The notes: generated by a model not told the origin, from the letters alone. Positions 44,241 to 53,222 are shown, counted from the first letter of the stretch. The stretch: 64,000 nucleotides of DNA from Alteromonas aestuariivivens (GCF_003367475.1 NZ_QRHA01000012.1:1-64000); one strand, 5' to 3'. Numbers and translations are program-made.

Positions 44241-44268
44241 ATTATAGGGTTGCTTCAGAGACTGTCAA
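44241..44268 (-). promoter_or_regulatory. Strong promoter of the tRNA-Val transcript
   Basis: Read leftward: TTGACA (44268-44263), 16-base spacer, TATAAT (44246-44241), both perfect, then a GC-rich discriminator (ACCGCCCC), the mark of stringently controlled stable-RNA promoters. A 7-bp hairpin at 44213-44231 lies in the leader. Confidence 0.85.
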
Positions 44269-44454
44269 CAACTAAATTTTAATTCTTTTACTGATTGCGC
44301 GAATTATCATCAAATGCGGTGTGTTTGGCGGTTTATTCACCGAATCGTGGCCTGAAAAGCCGTGCTAAAGCCATTAAATCGGTTTTTCACACCTGCGGAG
44401 ACTGGTAGAATGCGCGGGTTTTTTATTACCTAATCACAAAGCAAGAGAGAATCC

Positions 44455-45861
44455 ATGTCAGTTGTGACCCGTTTTGCTCCCAGTCCTACTGGGTATCTTC
44501 ATGTTGGTGGCGCCCGCACCGCTCTGTACTCCTGGTTATATGCGAAGAATCAGGGGGGAGAGTTTGTTCTTCGAATTGAAGATACGGATCTGGAACGGTC
44601 CACCGAAGATGCCAAACAGGCCATCCTGGATGGCATGAACTGGCTGGGGCTGACGTGGGATACTGGCCCTGTATATCAGACAGAGCGTTTTGACCGCTAT
44701 AAAGAATTGATCCAGACTTTGCTGAATGAGGGCAAAGCCTATAAATGCTTTATGAGTGCAGCAGAGCTTGATGCTGTCCGTGAAGATCAAAAAGCCCGTG
44801 GCGAGAAACCCCGTTACCCGGGAACCTGGCGGGACAGAACCGATCACCCGCAAGGGCAGCCTTATGTGGTGCGGTTTAAAAACCCTCTTGAAGGTAAGGT
44901 GGTCATCAATGATCACGTGCGTGGCCGGATTGAAATCAGCAATACGGAACTGGACGATTTGATCATTCAGCGTTCTGACGGTACACCTACCTACAATTTC
45001 TGTGTAGTCGTCGATGACTGGGATATGGGGATCACCCACGTTGTGCGGGGTGAAGACCATATCAATAATACGCCGCGCCAGATTAACATTCTTGAGGCAC
45101 TGGGTGCGCCTGTTCCCGAATACGCTCACGTATCTATGATTCTGGGTGACGACGGCAAAAAACTGTCCAAACGTCATGGTGCGGTCAGTGTGATGCAATA
45201 TCGCGATGACGGTTTTCTTCCGCAGGCTGTGCTTAATTATCTGGTGCGACTGGGCTGGTCTCATGGTGATCAGGAAATCTTTTCACTGGATGAGATGATT
45301 GAACTGTTCAGTCTGGATGATATTGGTCAGTCAGCCTCCGCATTTAATACCGAGAAACTGATTTGGCTGAACCAGCATTACATCAAAAGTTCACCAGCCA
45401 GTGAGGTGGCCAGCCATGCCAAATGGCACTTCGAGCAAATGGGTGTGGATATAAATACCGGCCCAGCGCTGGAGTCTGTTATTCAAATTCAGGCTGACAG
45501 GGTGAAAACATTAAAAGAGCTGGCAGAAATCAGTACTTATTTCTTTCAGGATTTTGAAGAGTTTGATGCAAATGCGGCGAAGAAGCATTTACGCCCGGTC
45601 GCCAAAGATGCCCTGGCACTGGTGAAAGAGAAGTTACTTTCCATTGAAGAATGGAACCCGGAAAATATCCAGCAGGCCATCAATGCCACAGCAGAAGAAT
45701 TGGATGTGGGCATGGGTAAAGTAGGCATGCCATTGCGTGTGGCAGTCACGGGCGGAGGTAACTCTCCGTCGCTGGATATCACCCTGAATTTGCTCTCCAA
45801 ACAGAAAATTGGCGAGAGAATAGACAAAGCGCTTACTTTTATAGCAAACAGAGAAAAATGA
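44455..45861 (+). CDS. gltX: Glutamyl-tRNA synthetase
   Basis: 468 residues (E. coli 471). Class I signatures: [16 protein letters not shown] (HIGH-type motif, H16) and KKLSKRHGA (KMSKS-type). FRLEDTD-like glutamate-binding residues are seen as [12 protein letters not shown]. It attaches glutamate to tRNA-Glu, three genes of which lie just downstream. AAGAGAG stands before the ATG. Flanked by tRNA-Val(UAC) and tRNA-Ala(GGC), as in E. coli. Confidence 0.98.
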   Translation: MSVVTRFAPSPTGYLHVGGARTALYSWLYAKNQGGEFVLRIEDTDLERSTEDAKQAILDGMNWLGLTWDTGPVYQTERFDRYKELIQTLLNEGKAYKCFMSAAELDAVREDQKARGEKPRYPGTWRDRTDHPQGQPYVVRFKNPLEGKVVINDHVRGRIEISNTELDDLIIQRSDGTPTYNFCVVVDDWDMGITHVVRGEDHINNTPRQINILEALGAPVPEYAHVSMILGDDGKKLSKRHGAVSVMQYRDDGFLPQAVLNYLVRLGWSHGDQEIFSLDEMIELFSLDDIGQSASAFNTEKLIWLNQHYIKSSPASEVASHAKWHFEQMGVDINTGPALESVIQIQADRVKTLKELAEISTYFFQDFEEFDANAAKKHLRPVAKDALALVKEKLLSIEEWNPENIQQAINATAEELDVGMGKVGMPLRVAVTGGGNSPSLDITLNLLSKQKIGERIDKALTFIANREK

Positions 45862-45872
45862 TAAAAAAAGCG

Positions 45873-45901
45873 TTGACATGATCCATGGTCCTGCCTAGAA
45901 T
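45873..45901 (+). promoter_or_regulatory. Promoter of the tRNA-Ala/tRNA-Glu operon
   Basis: TTGACA at 45873-45878, 17-base spacer, TAGAAT at 45896-45901, then GCGCCCC as a GC-rich discriminator. It begins 12 bases after the gltX stop and drives the tRNA genes from 45961. Confidence 0.85.
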
Positions 45902-45960
45902 GCGCCCCGCTGTCACGGAACAGTCACACGAAAAACTAAACGGGTGAATGTTCATGAGAT

Positions 45961-46036
<76 letters not shown>

Positions 46037-46158
46037 CTTTTCTTAACGATGAGTGAGTGATGCGAAGTATTCTAGGTTAAGGCCGCACGATCCCTATTAA
46101 AATGGAATCTCGCCTTACAGAAATTTAGTGAAGCGAAGCTTCACTGATCCAAATTTCT

Positions 46159-46234
46159 GTCCCCTTCGTCTAGAGGCCTAGGACACCGCCCTTTCACGGC
46201 GGTAACAGGGGTTCGAATCCCCTAGGGGACGCCA
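46159..46234 (+). tRNA. tRNA-Glu (anticodon UUC), copy 1
   Basis: 76 bases with encoded CCA. Acceptor GTCCCCT with AGGGGAC; anticodon loop CTTTCAC gives UUC. Starts on the last base of a long hairpin. Copies 2 and 3 are identical in the tRNA part. Confidence 0.97.
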
Positions 46235-46427
46235 TTTTTACGGTTTGCAGTCCGGTAACTGCTTTTAAGTTAAGGTTGCATGATTCCGATAGACGGAGTC
46301 TCGCCTTACACAAAAATCTGCAGGATGCAGTGACAGAATTTAAGTAAGAGATAAGGTCGCTCGGTTCGCCGGATCACCTCGCCTTACAGAAATTTAGTGA
46401 AGCGAAGCTTCACTGATCCAAATTTCT

Positions 46428-46503
46428 GTCCCCTTCGTCTAGAGGCCTAGGACACCGCCCTTTCACGGCGGTAACAGGGGTTCGAATCCCCTAGGGGACG
46501 CCA
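46428..46503 (+). tRNA. tRNA-Glu (anticodon UUC), copy 2
   Basis: Identical to copy 1, 269 bases further on, with the same upstream hairpin. It is followed by an intrinsic terminator at 46511-46536. Confidence 0.97.
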
Positions 46504-46510
46504 TATTAAA

Positions 46511-46536
46511 GGCCAGTCATGTGACTGGTCTTTTTT
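46511..46536 (+). terminator. Intrinsic terminator between tRNA-Glu copies 2 and 3
   Basis: GGCCAGTCA (46511-46519) pairs with TGACTGGTC (46522-46530) and is followed by TTTTTT. Its place inside the tRNA array suggests this was the original operon end before a later duplication added copy 3. Confidence 0.8.
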
Positions 46537-46742
46537 ATCCCAGAGCAAGTGATGGATATTTGCTCAGGGAACTAAAGTTCTTAGGTTAAGGTCGCCTGAT
46601 TCCTAATAATGGAATCTCGCCTTACAAAAAATCTGCAGGATGCAGTGACAGAATTTAAGTAAGAGATAAGGTCGCTCGGTTCGCCGGCTCACCTCGCCTT
46701 ACAGAAATTCAGTGAAGCGAAGCTTCACTTATCCAAATTTCT

Positions 46743-46818
46743 GTCCCCTTCGTCTAGAGGCCTAGGACACCGCCCTTTCACGGCGGTAACAGGGGTTCGA
46801 ATCCCCTAGGGGACGCCA
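46743..46818 (+). tRNA. tRNA-Glu (anticodon UUC), copy 3
   Basis: Identical to copies 1 and 2, 315 bases after copy 2. It lies beyond a terminator, so its expression depends on read-through or on a promoter in 46537-46700 that I could not identify. Confidence 0.96.
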
Positions 46819-46822
46819 TTTG

Positions 46823-46853
46823 AAAAAACCAGCCATCGGGCTGGTTTTTTTTT
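46823..46853. terminator. Bidirectional terminator after the tRNA array
   Basis: AAAAAACCAGCC (46823-46834), loop ATCG, GGCTGGTTTTTT (46839-46850) and further T's. The A run on one side and T run on the other allow termination in both directions: the tRNA operon from the left and the polysaccharide deacetylase gene from the right. Confidence 0.9.
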
Positions 46854-46909
46854 GCGTGCCTGCCGGGATGAGAAGTCCTTGAGCCAGAGTTTGCTTTTAT
46901 CAACAAGCC

Positions 46910-47686
46910 TTAATTGGATTCGAAAGAGCCATACGTTCGCTGATACCAGTCCCGTACATTTTGGTAGCTGTCGATGTAATATTTGTGGCGGTGATCTGCC
47001 AAATAAGCCACAAGGGTTTCGTGCGCCCTAGTGCTTACGCTCAGATAGTTGGCTCCCACTCCGTGGAAAATCAGGGTGACGATTTTGACATGGTGAGGCT
47101 GGTTTTCAATAAATTTTATCATCTCCTCTCCGCTGACGTCCGAGGGAGCCCAGATTGTTTCCGCACCTTCCGGCAAGCCAACTCCTTTGACATAACTAAC
47201 CGCATTCTGGATCAACGGTAAATAGTTTTTACCGCCGGCGAGTATATCAAGGCAGGGGGGAGTGAATGAGCGACGTTGACGGCCGTCCAATGCGAAAAGT
47301 GCCTGGTTGGTTGCAATGACTTGCTCAGCCATTTGCCGTGCGGAAATGAGATCGAGATCGTTATCAGCAGAAACCCATTCCCGGTCGGGTTTGCTGCTTC
47401 GGCATGGGTGGGTCAGGCTGTGATTACCCAATTCATGACCTAACTGCGCCACTCGTCGCCATTCTTCGATGTGTGGAATGTGACCTGGGTATGTGGGAAC
47501 CAGATAGAAGGAAGCGGTAATTTTATGTTTTTGCAGCGCCGGCAGTGCGTATTCTAACTGGCTGGCTAAACTGTCATCATAGGATAGGTTGACGCCCATC
47601 TGTTGCTCACTGGCACTGTACGCCCCCGGCGGGATTACAGAAATCACTAGGGTGATGCATTGGCGCAAAAATGCTTTTAGGTTCAT
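46910..47686 (-). CDS. Exported polysaccharide deacetylase-like protein (CE4)
   Basis: 258 residues. Residues 1-25 form a signal peptide (ending PGAYSA). The NodB fold is shown by VNLSYDDSLASQL (catalytic and metal aspartates), the metal-binding GHELGNHSLTH and the C-terminal TLIFHGVG. It should remove acetyl groups from a polysaccharide or peptidoglycan in the periplasm or outside. Alone on the leftward strand, ending at the bidirectional terminator. Confidence 0.88.
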   Translation of the reverse strand: MNLKAFLRQCITLVISVIPPGAYSASEQQMGVNLSYDDSLASQLEYALPALQKHKITASFYLVPTYPGHIPHIEEWRRVAQLGHELGNHSLTHPCRSSKPDREWVSADNDLDLISARQMAEQVIATNQALFALDGRQRRSFTPPCLDILAGGKNYLPLIQNAVSYVKGVGLPEGAETIWAPSDVSGEEMIKFIENQPHHVKIVTLIFHGVGANYLSVSTRAHETLVAYLADHRHKYYIDSYQNVRDWYQRTYGSFESN

Positions 47687-47863
47687 TTTTCCATTCAGCC
47701 ATTGTTAATGGATTAGGCAGTACGAAAATCACTCTTTCTAATCTGGAAAGCAAACTTGTTTAGTCAACTTTCCGTTAATGGGCAGTTAACCAGGGTGAAA
47801 CACTGACAGTTGTTTTCTGATCCCTGATAGTATGCGCATCAAAATGAATTTCTTGGAGCTATC

Positions 47864-48775
47864 ATGCGTCAATATCCCATAGGTACACCCGGTCAGCCCT
47901 GGGGTGAACAGGAAAAGCAGCTGTGGCTGGAACAACAGAGTATCAAACGCAGCTACCAACAGGAGGTTGTCAACAAATTACCCGATAAATTTGCGGGTTT
48001 TGATATTCTCAAATACGGTGCCTTGCCATATGACAAAGCACGTTACCCTCTCTATGCGGTGGTAACTTCCAGCCCGGATGCCGGCCGCCCTACTGTGCTG
48101 GTTACCGGAGGCGTTCACGGTTATGAAACCAGTGGGGTACAGGGCGCACTGCAGTTTATCAACCAGCATCTTGCTTCCTATGCTAATCATTTTAATTTTA
48201 TTGTGGTGCCCTGTGTTAGCCCTTGGGGCTATGAAACCATCAATCGCTGGAACCCGCTGGCGCTGGACCCGAATCGCTCTTTTCGCAAGGGCAGCGGCGC
48301 ACCCGAATCGGAGCAGGTGATAACGCTGCTTGATGACTTGGCATTGAAAATCGATATGCACATCGATTTACACGAAACCACCGATACGGATAATTCGGAG
48401 TTTCGCCCGGCACTGGCTGCGCGGGACGGCGTATTCAACGATAACTGGAACATTCCGGATGGATTTTACCTGGTAGCGAATACGTCCAACCCGCAGATTG
48501 CGTTCCAGCAGGCCATCATTGAATCGGTGCGCCAGGTTACCCACATCGCACCAGCAGATGAAAATGGCAAAATCATCGGTGCCGATCTGGTCTCAGACGG
48601 GGTGATTTGCTACGACAAAAAAGCGTTGTTTCTGTGCGGAGGTGTAACTGATGCCAAATACGTTACCACCACGGAAGTTTATCCGGACAGCCCCAGCGCC
48701 AGCCCAGAACAGTGCAACCAGGCACAGATTGCTGCTATCACCGGTGGTCTGGAGTATGTGCGCGCAAATGCGTAA
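47864..48775 (+). CDS. M14 family zinc carboxypeptidase-like protein
   Basis: 303 residues, no signal peptide. Zinc ligands are in VHGYETSG (H and E) and MHIDLHETTD (H); the substrate arginine region is NPLALDPNRSFRKG. The family includes cytosolic M14 enzymes such as the REP34 type and peptidoglycan-peptide amidases. TTGGAG stands before the ATG. Monocistronic; the MetJ boxes at 48821-48860 lie after its stop and do not control it. Confidence 0.88.
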   Translation: MRQYPIGTPGQPWGEQEKQLWLEQQSIKRSYQQEVVNKLPDKFAGFDILKYGALPYDKARYPLYAVVTSSPDAGRPTVLVTGGVHGYETSGVQGALQFINQHLASYANHFNFIVVPCVSPWGYETINRWNPLALDPNRSFRKGSGAPESEQVITLLDDLALKIDMHIDLHETTDTDNSEFRPALAARDGVFNDNWNIPDGFYLVANTSNPQIAFQQAIIESVRQVTHIAPADENGKIIGADLVSDGVICYDKKALFLCGGVTDAKYVTTTEVYPDSPSASPEQCNQAQIAAITGGLEYVRANA

Positions 48776-48820
48776 ACCATTCTGGGCATGTGCGGTAACA
48801 TTGCTGGAATTTGCAAAATA

Positions 48821-48860
48821 AGATGTCTGGATGTTTGAAAGTATAGACGTCTAAATGTAT
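48821..48860 (+). promoter_or_regulatory. Array of five MetJ boxes
   Basis: Five consecutive 8-mers in register: AGATGTCT (7 of 8 to the consensus AGACGTCT), GGATGTTT, GAAAGTAT, AGACGTCT (perfect) and AAATGTAT. MetJ dimers with S-adenosylmethionine bind such tandem 8-mers cooperatively. The perfect box lies in the spacer between the -35 and -10 of the promoter below, the ideal place for repression. Confidence 0.85.
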
Positions 48861-48863
48861 ATT
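48835..48863 (+). promoter_or_regulatory. Promoter under the MetJ boxes
   Basis: TTGAAA at 48835-48840, spacer of 17 bases, TATATT at 48858-48863. The expected transcription start is about 48870, giving a short leader before the GTG at 48892. Confidence 0.75.
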
Positions 48864-48891
48864 ACGCCTTCCAACAACGGGAGGCCTTGTC

Positions 48892-49059
48892 GTGTTTCAG
48901 TTTACTGCACTCATTTTTACCGGTACTCGTCAGCAGCTTGTTCAGCACCAATGTGACGACGAGCAGGCATTCACGGAATTTCTGCAGCGGCAATATGGCG
49001 TTCATGTGTGTATCTGGTGTCAAAAACAGGCGGCTGAAAACTCGCTGGCTGCTGAATAG
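48892..49059 (+). CDS. 55-residue CxxC protein under MetJ control, unknown
   Basis: An open frame starting GTG with GGGAGG nine bases upstream and ending TAG at 49057-49059. Landmarks: MFQFTALIFTGTRQQL at the start, HQCDDEQAFTEFL in the middle and GVHVCIWCQKQ near the end, so three cysteines and one CxxC pair. No signal peptide or membrane helix is clear. I recognise no family. The promoter and MetJ array put it in the methionine regulon; metal or thiol chemistry is a possible role but is not shown. A terminator before dusC was not seen, so they may be co-transcribed. Confidence 0.65.
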   Translation: MFQFTALIFTGTRQQLVQHQCDDEQAFTEFLQRQYGVHVCIWCQKQAAENSLAAE

Positions 49060-49199
49060 GCAACCGACCTTTCCAGTAGTGCGTGAAACCCGCTTAGACG
49101 CCAGTCTCAAACATTATTAATCCTTTCTCTGCTCTGCTAAAATACCCGGCTGCCCTATAGGGTACTGTTGGTTTATATTTGTCTGGAAGTTATACCCGA

Positions 49200-50150
49200 A
49201 TGAAATTGATGCTCGCTCCGATGGAAGGTGTGGTTGACCACCTTATGCGTGACATGCTGACTCAGGTTGGCGGGTTCGATTTGTGTGTGACTGAATTTGT
49301 ACGGGTTGTTGAGCAGCGCCTGCCAAACAAAACCTTTTACCGGCTGTGTCCGGAGCTGCATCATGGGGGTATGACGCCCGCTGGCGTGCCAGTAAGAGTG
49401 CAATTGTTAGGTCAGCATCCTCAGTGGCTTGCAGAAAATGCTGTGACTGCAGTGGAATTGGGTTCGCCAGGGGTTGATTTGAATTTCGGATGTCCGGCCA
49501 AAACGGTGAATAAAAGCAAGGGTGGGGCAGTTCTGCTGAAAGAGACAGAAACCCTGTACGCCATTGTGAAAGCCGTGCGTGAAGCAGTACCTTCACAGTT
49601 TCCGGTTACGGCAAAAATTCGCCTGGGTTACGAAGACAAATCACTGGCGATTGATAATGCCTGCGCCATTGCGGAAGCCGGAGCCAGTCAACTGGTTGTG
49701 CATGCCAGAACCAAAACCGAGGGTTATCGGCCGCCCGCTTATTGGGACTGGATCGCCAAAATTAAGCAGCATACAAGCATTCCTCTGGTTGCCAACGGTG
49801 AAATCTGGAATGCTGAGGATGCCCGACGCTGTCAGCTGGAATCCGCGTGCAGCAACCTGATGGTCGGACGCGGCGCGCTGGCGATGCCGAATTTGGCCCG
49901 GTGCATCAAATATGAGGAAGCTCCGATGACCTGGCCGGAAGTGGCGCAGTTGCTGATACGCTATTCCGGTTATGAAATTTACGGCGACAAAGGCCGGTAT
50001 TATCCCAATCGCATCAAGCAGTGGTTTGGTTATCTGCGTCGCCAGTACCGCGAGGCCGCTGTTGTGTTCGATGAGATACGTCGTCTCAATGACGCTGAAC
50101 AAATTGTGGCCGTACTGGCACGTCAATCCTCGCAGCACCTGGTCGCTTAA
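49200..50150 (+). CDS. dusC: tRNA-dihydrouridine(16) synthase
   Basis: 316 residues from the ATG at 49200 (E. coli DusC 315). Features: MLAPMEGVVDHLMRD at the start, LNFGCPAKTVNKSKGGAVLL with the catalytic cysteine, and VHARTKTEGYRPPAYWDW. The FMN enzyme reduces U16 of tRNA. A TTG 21 bases upstream is an unlikely alternative start. Lies 140 bases after the MetJ-controlled small ORF, with a -10-like TAAAAT at about 49138, so it probably also has its own promoter. Confidence 0.95.
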   Translation: MKLMLAPMEGVVDHLMRDMLTQVGGFDLCVTEFVRVVEQRLPNKTFYRLCPELHHGGMTPAGVPVRVQLLGQHPQWLAENAVTAVELGSPGVDLNFGCPAKTVNKSKGGAVLLKETETLYAIVKAVREAVPSQFPVTAKIRLGYEDKSLAIDNACAIAEAGASQLVVHARTKTEGYRPPAYWDWIAKIKQHTSIPLVANGEIWNAEDARRCQLESACSNLMVGRGALAMPNLARCIKYEEAPMTWPEVAQLLIRYSGYEIYGDKGRYYPNRIKQWFGYLRRQYREAAVVFDEIRRLNDAEQIVAVLARQSSQHLVA

Positions 50151-50250
50151 GCGCGGCAGTGCTTGTTCCCGTTGCATTATTTGGTTAGTTTAAGTCTTAA
50201 CCGGGCTTGTTTTTCTCCGGTTAAATAAACCTATAACAACGGAACACTCT

Positions 50251-51669
50251 ATGAAACACACTCCTTCACGTGTAGCTGTGCTGGCTGCCTGTGCGTTGTC
50301 CATGTTGCTGCCAGGCTGCAGTGACAACGATGCCAAGCAACCCAGCCAGGCAGAAAAGTTCAGTATCGACTCCAACCCTTACCCCAGTACCTATCAGCCC
50401 ATTCCTGGCTCACCCACGGTGATCACCAATGTCACCATTATTGATGGGATAGGTAATCAGATTGAACAGGGGATGATTCATTTTGCCAACGGCAAGATAG
50501 TCGCTCTTGGGGATAATATTGAGATACCCAACGGCGCGACAGTGATTGACGGTAAGGGCAAGTGGGTCACACCGGGCATTATCGATAATCACAGCCATCT
50601 TGGTGTGTATCCGTCACCGTCGGTAGGTTCAACAGCAGACGGCAACGAAATGGTCAGTCCGGTCACTCCGGGAGTGTGGGCCGAACACTCGGTGTGGGTG
50701 CAGGACGCTGGCTTCAGCCGCTCACTGGCAGGAGGGGTGACTACCCTGCAGGTATTACCCGGTTCCGGCAATCTGTTCGGTGGGCGGTCTGTGGTGCTCA
50801 AGAATATACCCAATCGCACCATGCAGGCGATGAAGTTTCCGGATGCACCCTATGGCATGAAGATGGCCTGCGGCGAGAACCCCAAACGGGTGTATGGCCA
50901 GAAGGGTGGCCCGATGACCCGCATGGGCAACGTTAAAGGGTACCGCAAGGCCTGGTCCGACGCTCAGGATTACCTCAGACAGTGGGAGCGGTATGAGGCC
51001 GATTATGACGCCGGGCTGAACCCAAAACCACCCAAGCGGGACCTGGATCTGGAAACCCTGGCAGGCGTATTGACGGGCGACATTCGTGTCAATATGCATT
51101 GTTACCGCGCCGACGAAATGGTCACCATGATGGACCTGATGAAAGAGTTTAATTACCAGATCACGACATTTCACCATGCCGTAGAGGCTTACAAAATTGC
51201 AGATAAGTTGAAAGACAATAACGTCTGCGCTGCGATGTGGGCAGACTGGTGGGGGTTCAAGCTGGAAGCCTATGACGGCATTCTGGAAAACGTACCCATG
51301 GTTCATGCTGCGGGAGCCTGTGCCATAGTCCATTCCGATGACGATTTGGGAATTCAGCGACTCAATCAGGAAGCGGCCAAAACCTGGGCCGACGGAAAAC
51401 GAGCGGGAATTGACATTTCCATGGCGGATGCCTGGCAGTGGATATCCGCAAACCCAGCCAAATCGCTCGGCATTTTTGACCAGACAGGTTCTTTGGAAGC
51501 GGGTAAAAACGCCGATATCGTGCTTTGGAATGGCAATCCGTTCTCCACTTACACCAAAGCAGAGCGCGTCTATATTGATGGCGGCCTGGCGTACGACCTC
51601 AACGACAGTATCAGCTGGCCGGTGAGTGATTTCGAAGTAGGGCAGCCAACCGAAGGAGACGCAAAATGA
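50251..51669 (+). CDS. Lipoprotein amidohydrolase with intact metal site
   Basis: 472 residues. Lipoprotein signal with lipobox LLPGC (cysteine near 24). Amidohydrolase fold: VTPGIIDNHSHLG supplies the HxH pair, later histidines in VNMHCYRADE and TFHHAVEAYK, and the final aspartate in IVHSDDDLG. Related proteins (imidazolonepropionase/dipeptidase-like) hydrolyse amide bonds of dipeptides or cyclic compounds. It is attached to a membrane facing the periplasm. Overlaps the next gene by four bases. Confidence 0.87.
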   Translation: MKHTPSRVAVLAACALSMLLPGCSDNDAKQPSQAEKFSIDSNPYPSTYQPIPGSPTVITNVTIIDGIGNQIEQGMIHFANGKIVALGDNIEIPNGATVIDGKGKWVTPGIIDNHSHLGVYPSPSVGSTADGNEMVSPVTPGVWAEHSVWVQDAGFSRSLAGGVTTLQVLPGSGNLFGGRSVVLKNIPNRTMQAMKFPDAPYGMKMACGENPKRVYGQKGGPMTRMGNVKGYRKAWSDAQDYLRQWERYEADYDAGLNPKPPKRDLDLETLAGVLTGDIRVNMHCYRADEMVTMMDLMKEFNYQITTFHHAVEAYKIADKLKDNNVCAAMWADWWGFKLEAYDGILENVPMVHAAGACAIVHSDDDLGIQRLNQEAAKTWADGKRAGIDISMADAWQWISANPAKSLGIFDQTGSLEAGKNADIVLWNGNPFSTYTKAERVYIDGGLAYDLNDSISWPVSDFEVGQPTEGDAK

Positions 51670-52940
51670 AAACATTGATGGCATTTTTGACAGCAGCTGT
51701 TCTGAGTGCGACTGCATCGGCTCAACAGGTGGCAATTGTTGGCGCAAAGGTTTTTACCCAGACGGAGCAGGGCGTGCTTGAATCCGCGACGGTGCTTATT
51801 CGCGATGGCAAAATTGAGCGTGTCACCGAAGGAACGGAAGTTCCTGCCGGTTATCGACAATATGACGCCAGCGGTAAAGTTGTCACGCCAGGCCTTATTG
51901 GCGCGTTGACATCCCTGGGGTTGGTGGAAGTGGCTTCCTGGGCTGGTACCGTTGATGCAACGGCGGAACCAACGCCAATTTCAAAAACCGGAGCTGCACT
52001 GGATGTCAGCTATGCGCTGAACCCGGACTCAACCGTGATCGGGGTTTCCCGTATCGAAGGGTTTACTGCGGCAGCGACAACTCTGTCTGATACTCACCAG
52101 TTGTTCAATGGCCAGGGCGCAGTGATAACCCTTGGCACAGGTGCACCACTTATCAAACCTAAAGCTTTTATGGTGGTGAACGTGGGCAGCCAGGGTGCTG
52201 ACGGATTTGGTGGCTCAAGAGCAGCGCTGTGGGTGGCACTGGAGCAGGCGCTTCAGGAAGCATCAGAAGGCAGGGTGCCAGGCCCTGAATCTCCGTGGTA
52301 TGGCATGAACACCCGAGCCGACCTGAAGGCTCTTAAGGGGGTTATTGCGGGCGAAACCGTGTTGTACATGGAGGCGGACAGAGTGGCTGATATCCGTCAG
52401 GTGATTGCTTTCAAACAGCGTCACCCTGGCTTGAAACTGGCTTTGTTGCGCGCTACGGAAGGCTGGCGGATAGCCGATGAACTGGCAGCGAGCAAAATTC
52501 CGGTTGTATTGAATCCGCAAATGAACCTGCCAGGTAATTTCGATCAACTCGGAGCTACCATGGAAAATGCGGCAAGACTGGAGGCTGCAGGTGTGGTTAT
52601 GGCCATCGGTATGGACACGCACAACATTCGGCTGGCCACCCAGCACGCAGGAAACGCGGTTGCCAATGGCTTATCTCATGAGGGTGCGATTGCCAGCCTT
52701 ACGAGTGCACCCGCCAGTATCCTCGGTGTTGCTGACCAGATTGGCGCATTGGCGCCGGGAATGCGCGCTGACCTGGTAGTCTGGAGTGGCGACCCACTGG
52801 AGATAACTGAAACGGCGGAACAGGTATTCATCAACGGTGAACCGATTGAAATGACTTCCAGGCAATCCCGGTTGCGGGATCGCTATATGAAGCTCTACGA
52901 GACAACCGGTAATCCATCGAGCCATTACATCCGTCCTTGA
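51666..52940 (+). CDS. Exported amidohydrolase-like protein lacking the HxH metal pair
   Basis: 424 residues with a signal peptide (LMAFLTAAVLSATASAQQ). It has the amidohydrolase plan, but the place of the first metal pair reads VTPGLIGALTSLGLVEV, with alanine and serine-type residues instead of HxH; the rest keeps fold landmarks such as GMDTHNIRLAT and APGMRADLVVWSGDPLE. It is therefore probably inactive as a classical binuclear hydrolase and may serve as a partner subunit of the preceding lipoprotein, to which it is translationally coupled. Confidence 0.83.
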   Translation: MKTLMAFLTAAVLSATASAQQVAIVGAKVFTQTEQGVLESATVLIRDGKIERVTEGTEVPAGYRQYDASGKVVTPGLIGALTSLGLVEVASWAGTVDATAEPTPISKTGAALDVSYALNPDSTVIGVSRIEGFTAAATTLSDTHQLFNGQGAVITLGTGAPLIKPKAFMVVNVGSQGADGFGGSRAALWVALEQALQEASEGRVPGPESPWYGMNTRADLKALKGVIAGETVLYMEADRVADIRQVIAFKQRHPGLKLALLRATEGWRIADELAASKIPVVLNPQMNLPGNFDQLGATMENAARLEAAGVVMAIGMDTHNIRLATQHAGNAVANGLSHEGAIASLTSAPASILGVADQIGALAPGMRADLVVWSGDPLEITETAEQVFINGEPIEMTSRQSRLRDRYMKLYETTGNPSSHYIRP

Positions 52941-53173
52941 TTTCAGGGACGGCATGAGTTGATTCTGCGTTAACTGCCAAATCCGGTACCGGTTCGAGGT
53001 ATCGGATTTTTTTATCCAATCTCGGAAAACCTGCGCGGTATGCCGGCGCTTAAAAACAGGATGCTGTATTTCGGGAAGGATGCAGTACAGCTGGATTCGA
53101 TATTACTGCACTTTGGAGTTGAGTTCTCGGCCGGTTTTACCGCCTTTGGGCGAGCACATTAATCGGATGAGTG

Positions 53174-53206
53174 AAAAAAATTGCCAGTCGCATTGACTGG
53201 CAATTT
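53174..53206 (-). terminator. Intrinsic terminator of the cyclophilin gene
   Basis: Read leftward: AAATTGCCAGTC, loop of five, GACTGGCAATTT, then a T run (53180-53174). It begins 17 bases after the stop of the cyclophilin gene. Confidence 0.88.
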
Positions 53207-53222
53207 ACGTGAATGTCAGAGA

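Larger units (their letters stand above)
46118..46742 (+). repeat. Long hairpins directly upstream of each tRNA-Glu
   Basis: A near-identical hairpin precedes each of the three tRNA-Glu genes: 46118-46159, 46387-46428 and 46702-46743. Stem: CAGAAATTT then AGTGAAGC, three-base loop GAA, then GCTTCACT, a five-base bulge and AAATTTCTG, whose final G is the first base of the tRNA. Further stems (TAAGG...CCTTA with GATTCC/GGAATC) lie between. The third copy has small changes. They look like processing stems spread by tandem duplication of the whole unit. Confidence 0.8.

Noticed and set aside
44536-45264. 242-codon frame antisense to gltX
   Set aside because: Shadow of gltX; no start signal or family resemblance.
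49093-49112. Further MetJ-like 8-mers downstream of the small ORF
   Set aside because: Only AGACG of one box fits; no second box in register.
50755-51747. 330-codon frame antisense to the amidohydrolase genes
   Set aside because: Overlaps two genes with clear motifs and shows none of its own.
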